The notes under the pieces are model-generated. The model was not told where the DNA came from. It searched no databases and worked only from the letters and a program-made list of their open reading frames with translations. A DNA stretch of 64,000 nucleotides from Pseudomonas poae. GTDB taxonomy: Bacteria > Pseudomonadota > Gammaproteobacteria > Pseudomonadales > Pseudomonadaceae. Both the position numbers and the translations under genes were made by a program. The DNA lies in NCBI GenBank assembly GCA_004000515.1, contig CP034537.1, positions 5,036,001 to 5,100,000 of the forward strand, written 5' to 3'. This document shows positions 40,687 through 50,599 of this stretch, in pieces. Position 1 is the stretch's first letter; every line of letters starts with the position of its first letter.

Positions 40687-41937
40687 TCAAAGGTGCAGCG
40701 CGGGCTTGGGCTGGCGAGCGCCATGGGCAGAAGGGACGCGGACCCGCAACGCAATCAGCAGCGCGGCCAGCAGCATCAGCACGGCCGCGGCGACGAATAC
40801 GCCTGCGCTGCCACCGACGCTGAACACTGCACCGCCAGCAGCGGCGCCTGTTGCGATGGCGGACTGCACAGAGGCCACCACCATGCCTCCGGCGCTTTCT
40901 GCCTGATCAGGTACCGCACTGGCAACCCAGTTCGACCACGCCACCGGCACCCCACCAAAGGCCAAGCCCCAGATCGCCAGAAGTACCGCCTGCCCGGGCA
41001 ACGACGCTGGCAACAGCACCAACGCCAGTGCTGCAACGCCGACCAGCGCGGGCATCAACACTAATGTGGCCAGCGGGTGGCGCTCCAGCAGCCTCCCGGC
41101 CAACAGCGTGCCGACGAAATTGGCCACACCGAAGCCCAGCAACATCAGTGAGAGCCCTTGCGGGCCAATGCCGGTCGTCCCTTCAAGAAATGGCCGAACA
41201 TAGGTGAACATCGCGAAGTGCCCGCTGTGCACCAGCACACAACCGAACATCCCGATGGCAATGCCTGGGCGCTGCAACACTTCTAAAACTGTGCGCAGCC
41301 TTGCCGGCCGACGCGGCGCGAGACGCGGCAGAGTGAACGACTGAAAAGCCAGGGTCAGCATGCCTACCGCCGCCGCTGCAAAAAACGCGCTGCGCCAGCC
41401 ATACAGCCCGCCCAGATAGCTGCCCAGCGGCACTGCAACGACCGTCCCGATGGCAATGCCGCTGAAAATGATCGATAGCGCCCGGGGCAGTAGAGCGCTC
41501 GGCACCAACCGCATCGCTACCGCCGCGGCCATGCTCCAGAACCCTCCAAGGGCAATGCCCAGCAAGATGCGCATCAACAACAGCACCGCGAAGCTGGAGG
41601 AAACGGCGACCAACACATTGGATGCGACCATCAACGTGGAAAACCCCAGCAGCACCCAACGCCGGTCGATGCCACGGGTCAGGCCTGGCACCAACAAGCC
41701 GGCGAACAGCGCTACGACGGCTGTCACCGTTACCGCCTGGCCAGCCAGCGCTTCGGACACGCCCAGGTCAGTCGCCATCAGCGTCAACAAACTGGCCGGT
41801 AGGTACTCGGCGGTCAGTAACCCGAACACCCCCATTGCCAATGAGAAAACGGCCATCCACGCGGGGGTCGCAGGTTCTACATCCAAGCCGACGCCAGGAT
41901 GGCGGTCGGGTACGGCGTTACATACACAGTCAGTCAT
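40687..41937 (-). CDS. MFS transporter, DHA1/AraJ-like exporter
   Basis: A 416-aa major facilitator with twelve predicted helices. FGLLTAEYLPASLLTLMATDLGVSE in helix 1 and the following loop, and GIALGGFWSMAAAVAMRL in helix 4 with its proline-free motif, resemble the sugar/arabinose/purine efflux exporters (AraJ, NepI, PbuE). GGAGAT stands 7 bp before the ATG. It is divergent from an AraC regulator that probably controls it. Intact. Confidence 0.88.
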   Translation of the reverse strand: MTDCVCNAVPDRHPGVGLDVEPATPAWMAVFSLAMGVFGLLTAEYLPASLLTLMATDLGVSEALAGQAVTVTAVVALFAGLLVPGLTRGIDRRWVLLGFSTLMVASNVLVAVSSSFAVLLLMRILLGIALGGFWSMAAAVAMRLVPSALLPRALSIIFSGIAIGTVVAVPLGSYLGGLYGWRSAFFAAAAVGMLTLAFQSFTLPRLAPRRPARLRTVLEVLQRPGIAIGMFGCVLVHSGHFAMFTYVRPFLEGTTGIGPQGLSLMLLGFGVANFVGTLLAGRLLERHPLATLVLMPALVGVAALALVLLPASLPGQAVLLAIWGLAFGGVPVAWSNWVASAVPDQAESAGGMVVASVQSAIATGAAAGGAVFSVGGSAGVFVAAAVLMLLAALLIALRVRVPSAHGARQPKPALHL

Positions 41938-42038
41938 TGCACGGATCTCCCAATCTTCATTGCGAGCCGCAGTCTAGGCGTCGGGACCCGGATGATCTAT
42001 GATCGAAAATCTCTACTTTTGACTAAAACACCTGAACG

Positions 42039-43006
42039 ATGCCTGCAGATCAGTTTGCTCTTTCCTCGGACCTCATCAACGAGCTGTTGCGCGGCATGCG
42101 CCTGCGCGGTGTCGAATATCGGCGTATCCAGGCCGGCCCTACCTTCGGCTTGGGCTTCACGGAAAAACCTGGGCATGCGTGGTTTCACTTCATAGCCGTC
42201 GGCAATGCGGTGCTGCGAATGGAGGATGGCACCACCTACGAACTGTCTGCCGGCAACGCCGTGTTCATCTCCCATGGCGCGGCCCATCAACTGCTTTCAC
42301 ATCCGGACGCGCCTGTTCTGGACATCGACCGTCTAGACGGCGCCCCACTGGGTGATACGGTCAGCGCAGTGGCTACCGGAGCCGATGCCAGCCGCACGCC
42401 GTGCACAATTTTGTTCAGTGGTTGCATGGAGTTTGAACTGGGCAGTATCCATGGCATTGGCAGGCTGATGCCGGGCCTGATGCTGATTGATGCCGGCGGC
42501 CAGCGTTACCCCGGCTTGGTGCCGATCCTGACCACCATGGAGCGCGAGGTTAGCGCCGCACGTGTCGGCTTCGCCGGTATCCTCGCGCGTTTGGCCGACG
42601 TGGTGGCTGCCATGGTCGTTCGCGGCTGGTGGAGTGCGCCTGCGGCAATGCCTCAGGCCTGGTCGCCGCCTTGCGCGATCCACGCTTGGCCGGTGCACTG
42701 CTTGCGCTCCATCAGCAACCGGGGCGCGACTGGACCGTTGCGCAATTGGCAGCGCACTGCAACACCTCACGCTCGGTCTTCGCGGACCGCTTCCAGGTGA
42801 CGATCGGCATGGCCCCGCTGCGCTATGTCACCGAACTGCGCATGCGGCTTGCGAGCCAATGGCTGACCCTCGAAAGGCTGCCGATTGAAGAGGTGGCGCA
42901 GCGTTTGGGCTATACATCGCAGGCCGCTTTCAGCCGTGCATTCAAGCGTATTACGGGTAAGACACCAGGATTAAGTCGCAAGGCGAGGCAGTCCGCTGTG
43001 ACTTGA
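42039..43006 (+). CDS. AraC-family regulator with cupin sensor domain (frameshifted)
   Basis: About 322 aa when repaired. The N-terminal cupin (GHAWFHFIAVGNAVLRMEDG, VFISHGAAHQLLSHP) belongs to the AraC-binding group called cupin_6; the C-terminal AraC domain has WTVAQLAAHCNTSRSVFADRF and IEEVAQRLGYTSQAAFSRAFK. One G is missing at 42628-42629: repair gives VVRGWVECACGNASGL and joins the parts. Divergent from the DHA1-type exporter at 101 bp, its likely target. Confidence 0.87.
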
Positions 43007-43043
43007 AACCGAGCGCAATCGGTCGATGGTCCATGCCCCGGAC

Positions 43044-43803
43044 TCATTTACCGCCCGTCACGTCGAGGAATGTACCGGTAACGAATGATGCCTCCGCGCT
43101 CGCCAGCCACAGAATCGCGCGTGCCACTTCGTCCGGCTGACCACCCCGCCCCATGGGGATCGAATCCTTGACACGATCGACCCGCCCCGGCTCACCGCCA
43201 CTGGCATGCATATCGGTGTAGATATGTCCGGGGCGAATACAGTTGACGCGTATGCCTTCCCGAGCCACCTCCTTTGCAAAGCCAATGGTGAACGTCTCCA
43301 GCGCCCCCTTTGACGCCGCATAGTCGACGTACTCGTTGGGACTGCCAAGGCGCGCCGACGCCGACGAGACATTGATCACCACGCCGCCCGGGCCGTTGTG
43401 ACGGTAAGCCATGCGCTTCACTGCCTGTTGGGCACAGAGAATTGGCCCAATGGCATTGACCGCAAAAATACGCTGCATCCGCTCGAAGCCGAGGTCTTCC
43501 AGGCGTGACTGAGGCGCCAGCATCCCGGCATTGTTCACCAGCACGTCGATGCGTCCGAACGTGCGGTCGATGGCCGCGAACAATTCGGCCACTTGTTGGG
43601 GGTCCGCACTGTCGGCCCGTATCGCCAACGCCCGGCGCCCCACTGCTTCTAAATCCGCAGCCACGGTCAGCGCTGCAGACTCGTTGGTCACGTAGCTGAT
43701 GGCTACGTCATAACCTCTTGCGGCCGCCAGCCGGGCGGTGGCCGCCCACTCCACGACTTCCACCGGTGATTAGAATCAACGGTGCCTGCGAGACATTGAC
43801 CAT
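43044..43803 (-). CDS. Short-chain dehydrogenase/reductase (frameshifted)
   Basis: About 253 aa when repaired. The Rossmann opening LILITGGSRGVG should continue AATARLAAARGYDVA, but two bases are missing (or one is extra) at about 43741-43747. The NNAGML motif, the catalytic serine in INVSSASARLG and YVDYAASKGA with the Y-x-x-x-K pair are present. The start is ATG 43803 (MVNVSQAP). The substrate is unknown. It is 28 bp downstream of the DMT transporter gene on the same strand. Confidence 0.85.
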
Positions 43804-43831
43804 GAAATAAACTCCTGAGCCGTTGGCTGTA

Positions 43832-44658
43832 TCAGCCGATGATGAGGGTGCCGCTGGCAATGACGACGCATGCCAGTATCCGGCGTGCGGTGAGCGTCTC
43901 GCCAAGAAACACATAGCCGATCAACGCCGCAAACAGCACGCTGGTTTCGCGCAATGCGGATACCGCGCCCAAGGGCGCTTCGTTCATGGCGTAGATGACC
44001 ATTCCATACGCGAGCAAAGAGACTAGCCCGCCGACCAAAGCGGTGACTGTTCCGGGCCGCACGGAGAACAAGCTGCGGGCGTCACGCAGGCCGATGTAAA
44101 CCACTGGCATCAGTACGCCCCACAAGGCGCACATCCAAACCGTGTAGGCAAGCGGCGCACCGGAAAGCCTGGCACCGATGCCGTCGACCACGCTGTAGGC
44201 CGCGATAAAGCCGCCGGTTCCCAGCGCATAGGGCAGGCTGGGAACCGACAGACTGCGCCCTCTGAAGGCCAGAGAAATAATCCCACCTGACACCAGCGCA
44301 ATGCCGAGTAACTCTCCCGGCGTGATGCTTTCTCCGGCGAAAACGGCTGCCCCCAAGGTAATCAGCACCGGTGACGAACCACGTGAAATCGGATAGACCT
44401 GCCCCAGGTCGCCGACTCGGTAACTGCGCACTAGAAACAGGTTGTAGCCCACATGCAGCAACCCCGAAAGCACCGCGTAGCCCCAGCTCTCAATCGCGGG
44501 GGCATCATGAACACTGCGGCGACGACACTGGTGATGGCGATGGCAATGCACATTACCGTCATGGACCACAGCCGATCGGCACCGCTACGCAGCAGCGCAT
44601 TCCAGCTGGCATGCAGGAGCGCGGCGAAAAGCACGAGCAAGATGATATGAATAGGCAT
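43832..44658 (-). CDS. EamA/DMT-family transporter (frameshifted)
   Basis: About 275 aa when repaired, ten membrane helices in two EamA repeats. LFAALLHASWNALLRSG opens the first repeat, VGDLGQVYPISRGSSPVL ends it, and GAVSALRETSVLFAALIGYVFLGE closes the second, as in drug/metabolite exporters such as RhtA or YdcZ relatives. One C is missing from the run at plus-strand 44498-44502: repair gives VFMMPPAIESWGYAVLSG. Transcribed with the SDR gene downstream. Confidence 0.86.
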
Positions 44659-44732
44659 GCGCCACTCTAGGCAATGCGGCGCCAGGACTAAAGCGAAGTC
44701 TCCTCATCGCAGCATGAACGAATACTCATGAC

Positions 44733-45672
44733 TCACTCATCCAGTTGTTGGACTTTCAATGCCTCGCTGACCAACCAGTGCCGAAAGCTGGCGATGTGCG
44801 GTTGCGATTCGATGCCCTTGGGGCAGACGAAGTAGTAAGCCAATGGCGAGGGAAACGGCACATCAAACAGCCGCACCAAACGTCCATCGCTCATTTCGTT
44901 CTCGACATGCCCGCTGCGCACCAATGCAACGCCCTGGCCGAGCAAGGCGGCCTCGACCGTCATGTTGGTGTCGCCAAATCTGACGCTCTCCTTGAGCGGC
45001 AAATAGGCCAGCCCGACGGCTTGAAACCATACCTCCCACTTAGGCACCATCTGCGCACCATCGCGTGTCAGCAGCGGGAAATTCAACAGTGCGGCAGGGC
45101 TCTGCGGAGTCCCGACGCGCCGCAACAGTTCAGGGCTGGCCACAGGAAATACCTGCTCCCCAAACAGGAACTCAGAATACAGACCGGGGTATTGCCCTTG
45201 CCGAGCCTGATCGCAACATCAGCCTGGCCGTGAGAGAAGTGAATGATCTTATCCGTGGTGTCCAGCGAGACCAACAGCTCGGGGTGCAGGCGAGAGAGAC
45301 GCGGCAAGCGTGGCAGCAGCCATTTGAGCGCGAAGGAATAGGTGGTGCTGACGCTGAGTCGAACCCGGTCTTTTGCTCGCGCAAATCACCCAGAGTCGCC
45401 TCCAGGCTGATGAAAAACTCCCGCACGATGGGCGCCAGCGCAGCCCCCGCTGCCGTGAGGCGTAACACCTTGCTACGCTCAAACAACTGCACGCCCCAAA
45501 GCGCCTCAAGATGCTTGAGCTGGTGGCTGACCGCACTTTGAGTCACATGTAGCTCCTCTGCGGCCGACGTAAACGTCAAGTGCCGGGTGGCAGCTTCGAA
45601 TGCGCGCAAGGTCGCGGTGGGCGGCAGGTCTCTCATAGGGGCGGTATCCAGCGGCTTATCAGAAAGGGGCAT
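44733..45672 (-). CDS. LysR-type regulator, GcvA-like (two frameshifts)
   Basis: About 313 aa when repaired. The N-terminus MRDLPPTATLRAFEAATRH and AEELHVTQSAVSHQLKHLE follow the GcvA/AmpR pattern. Two bases are missing: near 45367 (repair REQKTRVRLSVSTTYSFAL) and in the plus-strand C run at 45195-45197 (repair RLGKGQYPGLYSEFLFGEQ). The second part ends in LVSEALKVQQLDE. ATG 45672 or the internal ATG 45636 could be the start. It may regulate the SDR-DMT pair downstream on the same strand. Confidence 0.85.
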
Positions 45673-45798
45673 GCATGAGCACTAGCTCATGATAGAGCTA
45701 GACTCACTCCAGCCTCTAGTAACAACCTCATGAGCCCAAAAACAAAAATTTATAAGGTACAGCCGACTCAGCGTTAACCGTCGAGCCGGCCTTCATCC

Positions 45799-46158
45799 CT
45801 ACAGCAACACGGTCGACAACATACCCAGCGCCCCCAGGCAAAACCCTATCAGCGCGCCGCGCCCTGGGGCTTCTTGGAACAAGCCCCAGACCACGAGCGG
45901 CTCAAGCAGCAGCAGTGAAGTGACGGAAACGACGGTGACAATCCATATGTTCCCCACCGCCACATACCCGAGCCAATAAGCACCCAAGAGGCAAAGCCCT
46001 GCGAAGCACATCAGCAGGACGGGGATGACGAATGACGTCCATGCGCTGCCATCATTCGCTTGTGCAAGCCGGGCGGTTGCGACCTCGCTGTAGATCGCAC
46101 AAAACTCACCCAGCACCATCAGGACTAGAGCAGAAACTCCGAGTAGTTCTTTGGACAT
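45799..46158 (-). CDS. Small four-helix membrane protein of unknown function
   Basis: A 119-aa hydrophobic protein with four predicted membrane helices (VSALVLMVLGEFCAIYS, FVIPVLLMCFAGLCLLGAYWL, NIWIVTVVSVTSLLLLEPLVV, ALIGFCLGALGML). The size and helix count recall small multidrug-resistance (EmrE) proteins, and an early glutamate is present in LGEF, but the family signature is not clear to me. Its start lies inside the 53-codon frame upstream, so the two are coupled. Confidence 0.55.
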   Translation of the reverse strand: MSKELLGVSALVLMVLGEFCAIYSEVATARLAQANDGSAWTSFVIPVLLMCFAGLCLLGAYWLGYVAVGNIWIVTVVSVTSLLLLEPLVVWGLFQEAPGRGALIGFCLGALGMLSTVLL

Positions 46159-46286
46159 ATCAAAAATTCCTTCGTATTCAGGGACAGGTTTTTCAGCTCC
46201 CAGCCCGTAATGGCGCTGCTGGCGGAGCCGGCGCTGTGATACGAAGTCGTCTTGAATAGCCCTGAATTGTCGAAGTACTTGTCCAT
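46125..46286 (-). CDS. Possible 53-aa protein upstream of the small membrane protein
   Basis: ATG 46286 follows a good ribosome site (AGGAG, 7-nt gap) and opens MDKYFDNSGLFKTTSYHS. The frame overlaps the next gene's start by 34 bp, which fits translational coupling. No recognisable domain. Calling it rests on the ribosome site and overlap only. Confidence 0.45.
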   Translation of the reverse strand: MDKYFDNSGLFKTTSYHSAGSASSAITGWELKNLSLNTKEFLICPKNYSEFLL

Positions 46287-46383
46287 GCCAATCTCCTGAG
46301 GCGTTTGGCGGCCGTTTGCCGCCGTGGTGGAGACTGGCATGAACGCTTGAATCACGTAAACAACCTAGCCGATTTTCCTTCGG

Positions 46384-46854
46384 CTAATGCAGGTCGACAT
46401 CAGGTATTGCGTGGCCAACTGCACCGTCATAACGCGCAGCAAACTCCACAGGCAAACGCTTTGGCTTGCCCGTGGAGAGTTCGACACAGGCAAATGTAGT
46501 GATCGCGCGTAACAACACGCGCGCGTCTGCCTCACGCACCACCTGAAAGTGCCGAACCAACTTGATCCGTTGCACGCTGACGATCCAGGTGGCTATCAGC
46601 AAGCGTTCGCCCAGGTAGGCGCTCGCCAGGTAATCGACCTCATTGCGCAGCACCGCCAGGCCGCGATCTGATCGACGGTAGTCGGCAAACGTGATGCCCA
46701 GGTCCCAGGAATGCGACCAGGCACAACGCTCCAGCCACTTGACGTACACCGAGTGATTGACGTGCCCCAACTCATCGATGTCGCCCTCGCCGACATCGAG
46801 TTCGAGTATGAACGGGGCTGGCAAATCCCAGGGGTTTACCACTTCTCGATCCAC
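46384..46854 (-). CDS. Hotdog-fold acyl-CoA thioesterase (YbgC/4HBT family)
   Basis: A 156-aa single-domain hotdog thioesterase. DELGHVNHSVYVKWLERC carries the family's active-site region and the pattern H-V-N-x-x-x-Y. It hydrolyses acyl-CoA or related thioesters. It overlaps the upstream SDR gene by 19 bp, so both are one operon and probably serve a CoA-linked catabolic route with the ligase and crotonase nearby. Confidence 0.87.
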   Translation of the reverse strand: MDREVVNPWDLPAPFILELDVGEGDIDELGHVNHSVYVKWLERCAWSHSWDLGITFADYRRSDRGLAVLRNEVDYLASAYLGERLLIATWIVSVQRIKLVRHFQVVREADARVLLRAITTFACVELSTGKPKRLPVEFAARYDGAVGHAIPDVDLH

Positions 46855-47573
46855 GGGCGCAGGTCGAGTTCGAAGGTCCAGGCATCGCGTGGTTGCGTGT
46901 GCAGGTACCAGTAGTTGTCAGCGATGTGTGCCGGGTTGAGGATGCCGTCCTGATCCTTGAGCGCGTAGCGTTCGGGAAATTGGGTGCGGATGAAGTCGGT
47001 GTCAATCGCACCGTCGACCACCACATGTGCGACATGAATGTTCTGCGGCGCCAGCTCTCGCGAAGCACTTTGCGCCAAGGCGCGCAACGCGTGTTTGGCG
47101 CCGGCGAAGGCCGAGAAATTAGCCGCGCCACGCAACGCAGCAGTGGCACCGGTGAACAGGATGGTACCGCGCTGGCGGGTCACCATGCGCTTGGCCACCT
47201 CGCGGGTGTTGAGAAACGCCGAGAAGCAGGCCATTTCCCAGATCTTGAAATATTTGCGCGCCGTCTCGTCCAGGATGCTGCAGGGCACATTGGCGCCGAT
47301 GTTGAACACCAGCACCTCGATCGGTCCAATCTGCGCTTCGATTTGTTCAACCAGCGCGATCACTGCTTCTTCCTTGCGCGCATCGGATGCAAAGCCATGA
47401 GCCACACCACCCTGCTCGCGAATGCTGTCGACCAGCGGTTGCAGCTTGTCGGCGTCACGGCGTGTGACACAGGCGATATAGCCCTCGGCGGCAAATTTCT
47501 TGGCGATGGCACCGCCGGTGGAATCACCTGCGCCGATGATCAACGCGACCTTGTTTTCGGTTGGTTTGGACAT
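46836..47573 (-). CDS. Short-chain dehydrogenase/reductase
   Basis: A 245-aa NAD(P)-dependent oxidoreductase. The cofactor motif LIIGAGDSTGGAIAKKF is an unusual version of TGxxxGxG. The catalytic positions deviate: LFTGATAALRGAANFSAFAGAKHALR has the lysine, but Phe stands where Tyr is expected in the classical Y-x-x-x-K, a feature of some atypical SDRs. The start at 47573 has AAAGGAG upstream. First gene of the operon with the thioesterase. Confidence 0.85.
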   Translation of the reverse strand: MSKPTENKVALIIGAGDSTGGAIAKKFAAEGYIACVTRRDADKLQPLVDSIREQGGVAHGFASDARKEEAVIALVEQIEAQIGPIEVLVFNIGANVPCSILDETARKYFKIWEMACFSAFLNTREVAKRMVTRQRGTILFTGATAALRGAANFSAFAGAKHALRALAQSASRELAPQNIHVAHVVVDGAIDTDFIRTQFPERYALKDQDGILNPAHIADNYWYLHTQPRDAWTFELDLRPWIEKW

Positions 47574-47656
47574 TGCAGCTCCTTTGGTGAACGATCGTTT
47601 TTTATAAAACATACGCTCACCCCCAACGCCGGTCAAGGCGCCCGTTGCACGCTTAT

Positions 47657-48228
47657 TTATTGGTCGTCGGGCGTGTGCAGATGGTGTTTTTCGATGACGC
47701 GCAGGTTGGCTTGGAGGATTTCCTCGCGAGTTTCTTCGCTCTCAACCATGCGAGCCAACGCCAGCGCGCCAATGCATTGGGCGATGACAGCCCATGCAGC
47801 GTCACCGTCTGAAGTACGCGCGCTCCAGGCCTTTTGAATGCCCGTCACAGCAGCCTCTACCGCCGAACGCACTTCGGGGCCCGACCGGGCAATTTCTGGC
47901 CCCAGCGTGGGCAGCACGCAGCCGTCGTCAGGGTGCAGGGCGTGGGACACGCTCAGGTATTTGCGCAGCCACTTGATGACGTGGTCGTCGGAAGAGTTTT
48001 CATCGCCGGCCAGCATCTCCCGACTGTTTTGCACTTCCTCTTCGATCACCGCCTGGAACAACGCCTGCTTGGACGGGAAGTGGTTGTAGAACGCCCCACC
48101 CGTCATGCCCACCGCCGACATCAATGTGTCGACGCTGGTGACGTTGAAGCCACCCTTTTGGTGATCGCCCGGCTGCTGTTGAGCAGCTTGAGACGCGTCT
48201 CGTCTTTGTGTGTTTTTGAATAGCGCAT
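47657..48228 (-). CDS. TetR/AcrR-family regulator (frameshifted)
   Basis: About 190 aa when repaired. The N-terminal helix-turn-helix reads MRYSKTHKDETRLKLLNSS, then after repair ITKKGGFNVTSVDTLMSAVG and GGAFYNHFPSKQALF. One A is missing in the plus-strand T run at 48156-48159. The C-terminal ligand domain contains VLPTLGPEIARSGPEVR. Divergent from the isomerase-ligase operon and placed between it and the SDR-thioesterase operon; a perfect palindrome in the divergent spacer is its probable operator. Confidence 0.88.
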
Positions 48229-48274
48229 AAGCCCGGACCGGCGGTTTGACAGAGCTGAAACAGTAGCATAACGT

Positions 48275-48289
48275 TCGTTTAGTAAACGA
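48275..48289. promoter_or_regulatory. Perfect 15-bp palindrome, likely TetR operator
   Basis: TCGTTTA-G-TAAACGA in the spacer between the divergent tetR-type and isomerase genes, 28 bp before the isomerase start. A related sequence (ATCGTTTTTTATAAAACAT, with AACGATCGTT at 47590-47599) lies just upstream of the SDR gene, so one regulator may control both operons. Confidence 0.6.
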
Positions 48290-48316
48290 TAGTTTTTCTA
48301 TGAGCGAGGGGTTTGC

Positions 48317-48901
48317 ATGAAGGTTGAATTTTTCTTCGATGTGGGCAGTCCGGCGTCCTATCTGGCGTGGACGCAGTTGCCAAAAATCTGCGCGGCAAAA
48401 GGTGCCGAATTGGTTTTCCGGCCGATGCTACTGGGCGCTATCTTCCAGGCAACCGGCAACGCATCCCCCGCCGCCGTGCCGGTCAAGGGGCGCCATTCGG
48501 GTATTGACCTGGGGCGCTTCGCCAAGCGCTACGGCGTGCCGTTGGTGATGAACCCACACTTCCCTGTCAACACCTTGCAACTGATGCGGGCGGTGACCGG
48601 CGTGCAGATGCACCAACCTGAACGGTTCGAGCATTTACTGAAAGCGCTGTTTGACGCGCTGTGGATTGACGCCTTGAACCTCAACGAACCTGCCTTGATT
48701 GGCCGTACGTTGATACGCGCAGGTTTTTCCATCGACGAAATCCTGGCATTGGCCAATAGCCCGGACGTCAAGGCACAACTGCGAAGCACCACCGACGAAG
48801 CGCTGGAACGCGGCGTATTTGGTGCGCCGACCTGCTTCGTGGGCGACCAGATGTTCTTTGGCCAGGACCGACTGGATTTTGTGGAGGAAGCGCTCGCCTG
48901 A
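48317..48901 (+). CDS. 2-hydroxychromene-2-carboxylate isomerase (NahD-like, GST-kappa/DsbA fold)
   Basis: A 194-aa DsbA/GST-kappa-fold protein. FFFDVGSPASYLAW contains the catalytic serine that replaces the thioredoxin cysteine, and GVFGAPTCFVGDQMFFGQDRLDFVEEAL is the family C-terminal motif. NahD uses glutathione to isomerise 2-hydroxychromene-2-carboxylate in naphthalene degradation; many family members without a naphthalene pathway act on other substrates, and no dioxygenase genes are seen here. Operon with the acyl-CoA ligase 56 bp downstream. Confidence 0.9.
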   Translation: MKVEFFFDVGSPASYLAWTQLPKICAAKGAELVFRPMLLGAIFQATGNASPAAVPVKGRHSGIDLGRFAKRYGVPLVMNPHFPVNTLQLMRAVTGVQMHQPERFEHLLKALFDALWIDALNLNEPALIGRTLIRAGFSIDEILALANSPDVKAQLRSTTDEALERGVFGAPTCFVGDQMFFGQDRLDFVEEALA

Positions 48902-48957
48902 AGCCGCACACACCTCTTCTCACCTGCCAATAAATACAATGACAACAGGAGTGAATC

Positions 48958-50551
48958 ATGGACCCGCACGCCAGGCATCCGGCCTACCCCGCCAGCTTTC
49001 CCGATGAGCTTGAACTGGGTGAGCAAGACACACTGATCACCACCCTTGAGCAATCCTTCGCCCGCTACCCACAACGAATCGCCGCCACCTGCCTTGACGA
49101 AACACTGAGCTATGCACAACTGGCCCGGCACTCAAACAACTTCGCCGTTTACCTACACCAAAGCGGCCTGCAACGCGGTGATCGTGTCGCGCTGATGATG
49201 CCCAACAGCCTGCCCTACCTGATCGCGCTGGCCGGTGTGATTCAAGCCGGCATGGTGGTGGTCAACGTCAACCCGCTGTACACACCCCGCGAACTGGCCC
49301 ATCAACTGAAGGACTCGGGTGCCCGTAGCATCGTGATTGCCGAGCCGTTCTTGACCACACTCGAGCAGGTGATCGAACACACTTCGGTCCAGCAGGTGCT
49401 GGCGACGCCCGTTCTTGGGCTGCTTGAGCAGGTCGATAGCGAGCACGCGTCGCCGTTCGCCAAGGCCCTCAGGGACCAGGTCACTACGGTGCCGACAGAG
49501 GTGGCGCCTACCGATATTGCGTTCCTGCAATACACCGGTGGCACGACCGGCGTGTCCAAAGGCGCGGTGCTCACCCACCGCAGTGTCGGTGCCAGTTTGA
49601 GGATGATTTTGTTGTGGTTAACACCCGCGAATATCGCCCATCCGATTGCAATCGTCTTGCCGTTGCCGCTTTATCACGTCTACCCGATGTCGGTCGCGCT
49701 GATGTCCATTTCCTGGGTGCCAACCTGCGGCTGGTGCCGAACCCACGGGACACGACCTCGGTCATCAATGAACTGAAACGCGCACCGTTCGACATGTTCA
49801 TGGGCGTCAACACGCTGTTCAACAGCCTGGTGGAAGACCCTCAACTGCACACCGTGGATTTCAGCACAACCTACGCCGTGATCGGTGCCGGTGCGTCGGT
49901 GCAGCAACCGGTGGTGGAGCGCTGGATCGCCGCCGGTGGCGCACCCATCACTGAAGCGTATGGGCTGACCGAAACGTCACCGTGCATGATGTTCAACCCA
50001 CGCGGGCGCAACGGTAGCATCGGCGTTGCCATGCCCTCTACCGCGTTGCGTGTGGTGGATGATCAAGGTCAAACCGTGCCCGCTTCAGCCTCGGGAGAGC
50101 TGCAGGTCAAAGGGCCGCAGGTGTTCGCAGGCTATTGGCAAAATGCGCAAGAAACGCGCGCAGCCTTCACCGATGACGGATGGTTCAAGACCGGCGATAT
50201 CGTGACGGTGGCCGAGGATGGCTTCATGCATCTGGTTGACCGCAAAAGGACATGATCCTGGTGTCGGGCTTCAACGTGTGCCCCAAAGAGATCGAAGACG
50301 TGGTGGCCAGCCACCCAGGCATCCTCGAGTGCGCCTGTATCGGTGTGCCCGACGAGCGCTCGGGTGAGGTGCCCCACCTGTTCGCCGTGCCCCGCGCCCC
50401 TGGTGAGGCCGTGACGGTCGATGAGTTAAAGGCGCACTGCCGGTCTGGCCTGACCGCCTACAAGGTACCGCGCTACATCACCTTCGTTGAGTCACTGCCC
50501 AAATCATTGGCCGGGAAGATACTGCGTAAGGACCTGCGCGCCGCGCGCTGA
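48958..50551 (+). CDS. Acyl-CoA ligase, FadD-like (two frameshifts)
   Basis: AMP-forming fatty- or aryl-acid:CoA ligase, about 531 aa when repaired. The P-loop-like motif is QYTGGTTGVSKGAVLTH; AYGLTETSPC and GWFKTGDIVTVAEDGFMHLVDR are the A5 and A8 motifs, and PKSLAGKILRKDLR carries the catalytic lysine near the C-terminus. One T is missing at 49709-49711 (repair ALMSIFLGANLRLVPNP) and one A at 50244-50247 (repair DRKKDMILVSGFNV). Likely activates a carboxylic acid for the neighbouring crotonase, SDR and thioesterase. Confidence 0.9.
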
Positions 50552-50563
50552 GCGTCACAGGCA

Positions 50564-50589
50564 ACGGCGTGCAGCCGACTGCACGCCGT
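50564..50589. terminator. Hairpin between convergent ligase and crotonase genes
   Basis: Perfect 11-bp stem ACGGCGTGCAG/CTGCACGCCGT with a 4-nt loop, followed on the plus strand by CTAAAAAAG. It lies between two stop codons facing each other and may terminate transcription in both directions. Confidence 0.6.
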
Positions 50590-50599
50590 CTAAAAAAGC

